Shown here piece by piece: positions 60,674 to 64,000 of a stretch of DNA of 64,000 bases. The stretch comes from Ceriagrion tenellum (taxonomy: Eukaryota > Arthropoda > Insecta > Odonata > Coenagrionidae). Positions within the stretch are counted from its first letter, which is position 1, and each line of letters begins with the position of its first letter. The stretch covers positions 135,957,747-136,021,746 of the forward strand of contig OY720636.1 of the NCBI GenBank assembly GCA_963169105.1, in the 5' to 3' direction. The translations under genes and the position numbers were made by a program. Below the pieces are notes generated by a model. It was not told where the DNA came from, did not search any database, and saw only the letters and a program-made list of their open reading frames with translations.

Positions 60674-62104
60674 CTCATTCATGTTCAATAAAATTATTTT
60701 ATTGATTATAACTGTACCTCAATATCGTTTATTTGAGTGTTAGGAGCATCTTAGCTCGATGATTCCAGCAATTATTTCTTTTAGAGGCAAATATTCTAAA
60801 CTTTCTTCAAATTATATTTCCAAGTAATTACGCGACTGATCCGTTCCTTAATACCAAAAAGTATTCTTAGAGATAAGTTTCGAAATGTTTTTATTTATTT
60901 TTGGTAACAATTTGTATTTTTATGCCCTTGAGTTCTCGCGCTATATCTTGTAACACTTTAATTCCACCATAGCCTAAAATATCAGAAACTACAGGGCATT
61001 CCGAAAACGACTCTCAACAATTTTTAAGTGCCAGCAACACACTACAATTTGTTAATGGCAACTAGGTGACGCCTAACGATTTGTTAATAGCAGCTAAGCA
61101 ACGCATAACAGAGGAGAGAAAAAGGATATTTAAGGTTGAGACGCTGAAGGGCAGGGGGCAGTCTGACAATATTCAAGGACTCTTGTGGAACTGCGCAGAT
61201 GAAGTTATTTTATTTTTGTTCATGAACGGGCACAAGCTGCTAGAGGAGCAACCGTATTTCCAACGCAGGGTGAATTCGGGGAGCAACGGGAATATCACTA
61301 GAGGAGGAGCCGTATTTCAACGTAGGGTGTATCCGGGAATTTTGCTGGCAAGGAACACACCATCCACCTGTGCGGATATCGATAAGGAAATTGAATGTAT
61401 GATTTTCATTTTTTTATATATTCTGTGATGTAAAGAAGAAGATACTGGAAAGGGCTCAAATGTAAAAAAGAGCGTGGCCTGTTCAATTTTATGAGCCTGA
61501 AGAGGAGTGATACAGTAAGGGCAAAATATATGTTGTGTATTTTAATGGTATAACATATTTATGGTGATTGGTAATCATTTGTGAAAAGGGATATTCATTT
61601 TCTTTCTTGTGATATTTTGTGAATAAAATTCATTCATCAAACTGAGGAGAGTCTAGACAATTTATTAGTTTAGTAACGTTTGTTGGAGAGTTTAGAAGGA
61701 GAAGACAAAATCAGAGTCACGCACCACGTGACAGTGGAGAGAAATTTTTATTTATTCTGTTAAAATGAGACCATTTTTAAGTCCTAAATGCTTATCTTGC
61801 TTCATGCCCTGAAAGGCTATTATCTTTTCTTTCTCTCCCGATTCCTCATCAATTTGTATATTTAATGATTCCTTTAATTTTGAAGGAATCACTGCGACAC
61901 ATACCATTTACAAGAAGTTTCATTCCAATTGATTATTATACATCCTGTGATTTTTGCTTATTCCGATAAATATAGCAAGTAAATAAATTCACTTTGTAGT
62001 ATTCCACAATGGCTACAATTATGGAATATTAAAACGTGAATTTATTTACAAACCTTCGCAATGTTGTTTCACCAAGTGGAGCCTTAGAATTTATTATATA
62101 ATAT
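60674..62104. other. AT-rich stretch with a short tandem duplication
   Basis: A 120-aa plus-strand frame (61066-61428) has no domain and contains the 58-bp tandem repeat described separately. The rest is AT-rich and featureless up to the LTR. Confidence 0.45.
61241..61337 (+). repeat. Two-copy tandem repeat, unit 58 bp
   Basis: TAGAGGAGCAACCGTATTTC at 61241 and TAGAGGAGGAGCCGTATTTC at 61299 open two similar blocks that continue CAACGcAGGGTg-ATtCGGG. The copies differ at several positions and by a small indel. Confidence 0.7.
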
Positions 62105-62290
62105 TGTGGCGGCACATAAATTTTTGTCCTTTTATGTATAATAACCTTTGATGTTTAATAATATTTTTTTTTTTATTTTAAATTGATTTTTATGTTGTGT
62201 GGAAGATAAATAACAAGGAGCCTCGACAACCAACTTGGATTTTTCTTTCTTTCAACGCGTTTTCTTGTGTGTGGTATTCCCGACGCCACA
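62105..62290 (+). repeat. 5' LTR of a Ty3/Gypsy element
   Basis: Starts TGTGGCGGCACA and ends GACGCCACA, so the ends form the short inverted repeat TGTGGCG/CGCCACA with TG...CA termini, typical for an LTR. At 186 bp it is short but within the range for arthropod Gypsy elements. TGG at 62293 just downstream could open the primer-binding site. The 3' LTR would be outside the window, so the boundary rests on the inverted ends and on gag starting about 210 bp later. Confidence 0.65.
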
Positions 62291-62498
62291 AGTGGTTGCG
62301 ACGTGATCTCGATTTGATGTCGACGTGAAATTACGCGTGAGGTGTATTTAGTGTTCCTGGGCGAAAATCGTCGTCGTTACGTCCACGGCTCCGCCAGGAA
62401 TTCCCCGCGACCGCTCACTGACGGCAAGCCGGAACGGGAAAAATCCGCGTCGTCTGAGATCGACCTTTCGGACCCCAAGGACCTGCTGTAAGAGCACA

Positions 62499-63050
62499 AT
62501 GACCGATGGAGATAAATCTGTCAATTGTGTCACCGTCAGGGTGCCCGAATTTATTTCATCTGACCCCGAACTCTGGTTCACGATGGTAGAAGGTAGTTTC
62601 GACAGCGCAGGCATCAGGACGGGCGGCACCAAGTTCGGCTACGTCGTGGGAGCCATACCATCGAGGTATGCTGTAGAGGTAAATGATATCATTGTGCCGC
62701 CGCCACAAGAAGGCAAGTACCTGAGACTTAAAGAGGAGCTTATCAAACACCTCTGCGCCTCTCAGGAGGAGAAAACTCGACATCTTTTAGAAAGGGCAGA
62801 GATAGGTGATCGTAAACCCTCGCACTTGCAAAGTTCAGCCGATTCCACGGTACCGGAATCCATGATGAAGACACTTTGGCTGAGTCGCTTACCAAAGGGC
62901 ATTCAAGTCGCGCTCGCGATTATCAAGAACAGCAAGCTAGAAGCCCTGGCAGCCCACGCGGACGACATCGCCGAGGCTTCCCGTCCAGCGCCCTCACAAA
63001 TCGCGGAAATCTCAGCGGCCAGCGACGCCTCGAAGCCCTGCTTAATTTGA
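62499..63050 (+). CDS. Ty3/Gypsy Gag (capsid region), frame broken at its end
   Basis: The 183-aa frame contains PEFISSDPELWFTMVEGSFD, then GIRTGGTKFGYVVGAIPSRY, KYLRLKEELIKHLCASQEEK, ERAEIGDRKPSHL and LWLSRLPKGIQVALA. These are the capsid blocks of the common arthropod Gypsy gag (pattern P-F...P-LWF...E..F, LL..E.iGDRKPS, LWL.RLP). The start at 62499 follows the presumed leader. The frame stops after SDASKPC. The nucleocapsid lies in the next frame (62990-63300), so an ancestral frame was lost or a shift occurs here. Confidence 0.85.
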   Translation: MTDGDKSVNCVTVRVPEFISSDPELWFTMVEGSFDSAGIRTGGTKFGYVVGAIPSRYAVEVNDIIVPPPQEGKYLRLKEELIKHLCASQEEKTRHLLERAEIGDRKPSHLQSSADSTVPESMMKTLWLSRLPKGIQVALAIIKNSKLEALAAHADDIAEASRPAPSQIAEISAASDASKPCLI

Positions 63051-63300
63051 AGATTTCCCAACTTGCCTTAATGCTCGGTCAGAAAATCGCAAGTTTAAAA
63101 GAAGAAATCTCTGCAATTAACGCACGTCCCTCACGGAACCGGAGCCGGGATCGCAGCCCATCTTGTCGAGAAACACGGCAGCAATCGCACAGCCAACGAG
63201 GCGCGAACGGAACCTGCTGGTATCATTGGTGCTTTGGAGCAGATTCCCGTAAGTGCGAAAAACCATGCTCGTTTAACCAGGGAAACGACACGGACAATCA
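63051..63300 (+). pseudogene. Ty3/Gypsy nucleocapsid region
   Basis: In a frame shifted from the capsid, an Arg/Ser-rich stretch (NRSRDRSPSCRETRQQSHS) precedes CWYHWCFGADSRKCEKPC at 63215-63268. This matches the CWYHxxFGxxAxxCxxPC zinc-binding block of this Gypsy group. It binds the RNA genome in active relatives. Confidence 0.8.
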
Positions 63301-63303
63301 TTT

Positions 63304-64000
63304 ATGGCGGCGAATGACTCCTGCCCGTACACGCGCTGCCTGTTCGTCACCGATCGGTCCTCCCAATCGCAATTTCTCGTCGACACCGGAGCAGATTTGT
63401 GCGTCTTTCCTCGCAGCTCGGTACATGGCCGGTGGGAAGAATCTGACTACGTATTGTCAGCAGCGAACGGAACGCCGATCGCAACCTACGGTACAATTAC
63501 ACTCTCCCTCGATTTTGGACTTCGCTGAATTTTTTCCTGGAGGTTGGTGGTAGCGAGGGTTTCGAAGCCCATCATTGGCATCGATTTTCTTGCTCATTAT
63601 GGTCTTCTCGTGGACGTACGAAACCAGCGTCCTCTGGATGGACTCACTCATCTCGCTGCTCGGGGACAAGTGGCCGAGTGCGATATTCCGTCAATTAAAA
63701 CTGTGACCGGATCGTCTAAATACCACGATCTCATGATCCAATTCCCGGAAATAACACGGCCGGAAGGAACACCGAGGGATATTACACATGCGACCTGACA
63801 CCACATCCAGACGACGGCAGGACCACCCGTTGCAAGCAAGTCGCGACGACTAGCGCCCGATAAACTCAAGGTCGCGAAAAAGGAGTTCGAGGCTAGGCTT
63901 CAGTTACGCATCACTCGGCCTTCCGAAAGCCCTTGGTCCTCGCCACTTCACCTGGTCCCTAAAGGCAAGGGCGACCCGTAGCGGCCGTGCGGGGACTATC
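63304..64000 (+). pseudogene. Ty3/Gypsy Pol: protease and start of reverse transcriptase, cut by the window end
   Basis: One reading phase runs from about 63304 to the window edge with three stop codons (near 63527, 63796 and 63979). The protease has FLVDTGADLCVFP (DTGAD at 63382-63396) and the second conserved block SKPIIGIDFLAHYGLLVDVR. The reverse transcriptase N-terminus follows with RLAPDKLKVAKKEFE and RPSESPWSSPLHLVPKGKG. The blocks are in correct order and almost without frameshift, so the copy is fairly young but inactive unless the stops are sequence errors. RT palm, RNase H and integrase would lie beyond 64000. Confidence 0.85.

Noticed and set aside
62876..63553. 225-aa frame as one continuous protein
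   Set aside because: Its first part lies antiphase to the Gag capsid and its last part antiphase to the protease. Only the middle (nucleocapsid) matches a known family.
1..64000. CRISPR array, bacterial operons or rRNA genes
   Set aside because: No regularly spaced repeats, no ribosome-binding-site-linked gene runs and no rRNA-like sequence were seen. The window is clearly eukaryotic.

Overview
This window is AT-rich eukaryotic DNA with no long unbroken host gene. Compatible origins are a large, repeat-rich arthropod genome, probably an insect. The case rests on the mix of transposons (piggyBac-like, mariner, Helitron, Ty3/Gypsy, non-LTR elements with arthropod-like reverse transcriptase wording, Penelope-style hammerhead motifs), on Helitron ends with TGTC repeats, and on the absence of bacterial gene packing. 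I could not name a species. No cellular protein-coding exon was recognised with confidence, and almost every unbroken or recognisable reading frame belongs to a mobile element.

Layout. 1-17 kb is mostly unique-looking AT-rich sequence broken by GC-rich or pyrimidine/purine-skewed islands (about 1.4-2.3, 5.4-5.9 and 14.3-15.5 kb). It also holds a lone hammerhead-ribozyme-like motif near 11.4 kb and a diverged 303-bp tandem duplication near 15 kb. 17.3-18.5 kb is a complete non-autonomous Helitron with exact A|T target ends. A perfect 123-bp direct repeat lies at 20.1/20.5 kb. More GC-rich islands follow at 22.3-23.8 and 25.0-25.5 kb.

26.7-32.4 kb is a nested transposon stack. A decayed Ty3/Gypsy polyprotein on the minus strand (protease, reverse transcriptase, RNase H, integrase) is split inside its integrase core by a mariner element inserted at TA. 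The mariner is itself interrupted by a 561-bp hairpin element carrying two opposed hammerhead-like motifs and by a 203-bp TTA-flanked MITE. Just beyond, 32.4-33.2 kb holds a perfect 99-bp inverted repeat enclosing half of a tRNA-like sequence.

41.7-44.7 kb is the best-preserved element: a 2,963-bp piggyBac-like transposon with TTAA ends, a 544-aa transposase frame with all catalytic Asp candidates, a likely 5' exon and intron, and one apparent TA-microsatellite frameshift. 44.9-45.2 kb is a non-LTR 3' end. 56.0-60.7 kb is a composite region bounded by inverted GC-rich terminal motifs. It contains a pogo-like transposase relic, eight copies of a GGGAGGAATGGGACA-type motif in both orientations, a Helitron helicase relic and a non-LTR reverse transcriptase relic fused to it. 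62.1 kb to the end is a second Ty3/Gypsy element on the plus strand with its 5' LTR, gag and the start of pol, running off the window.

The remaining stretches are AT-rich with no feature I can support; they may be intronic or intergenic.
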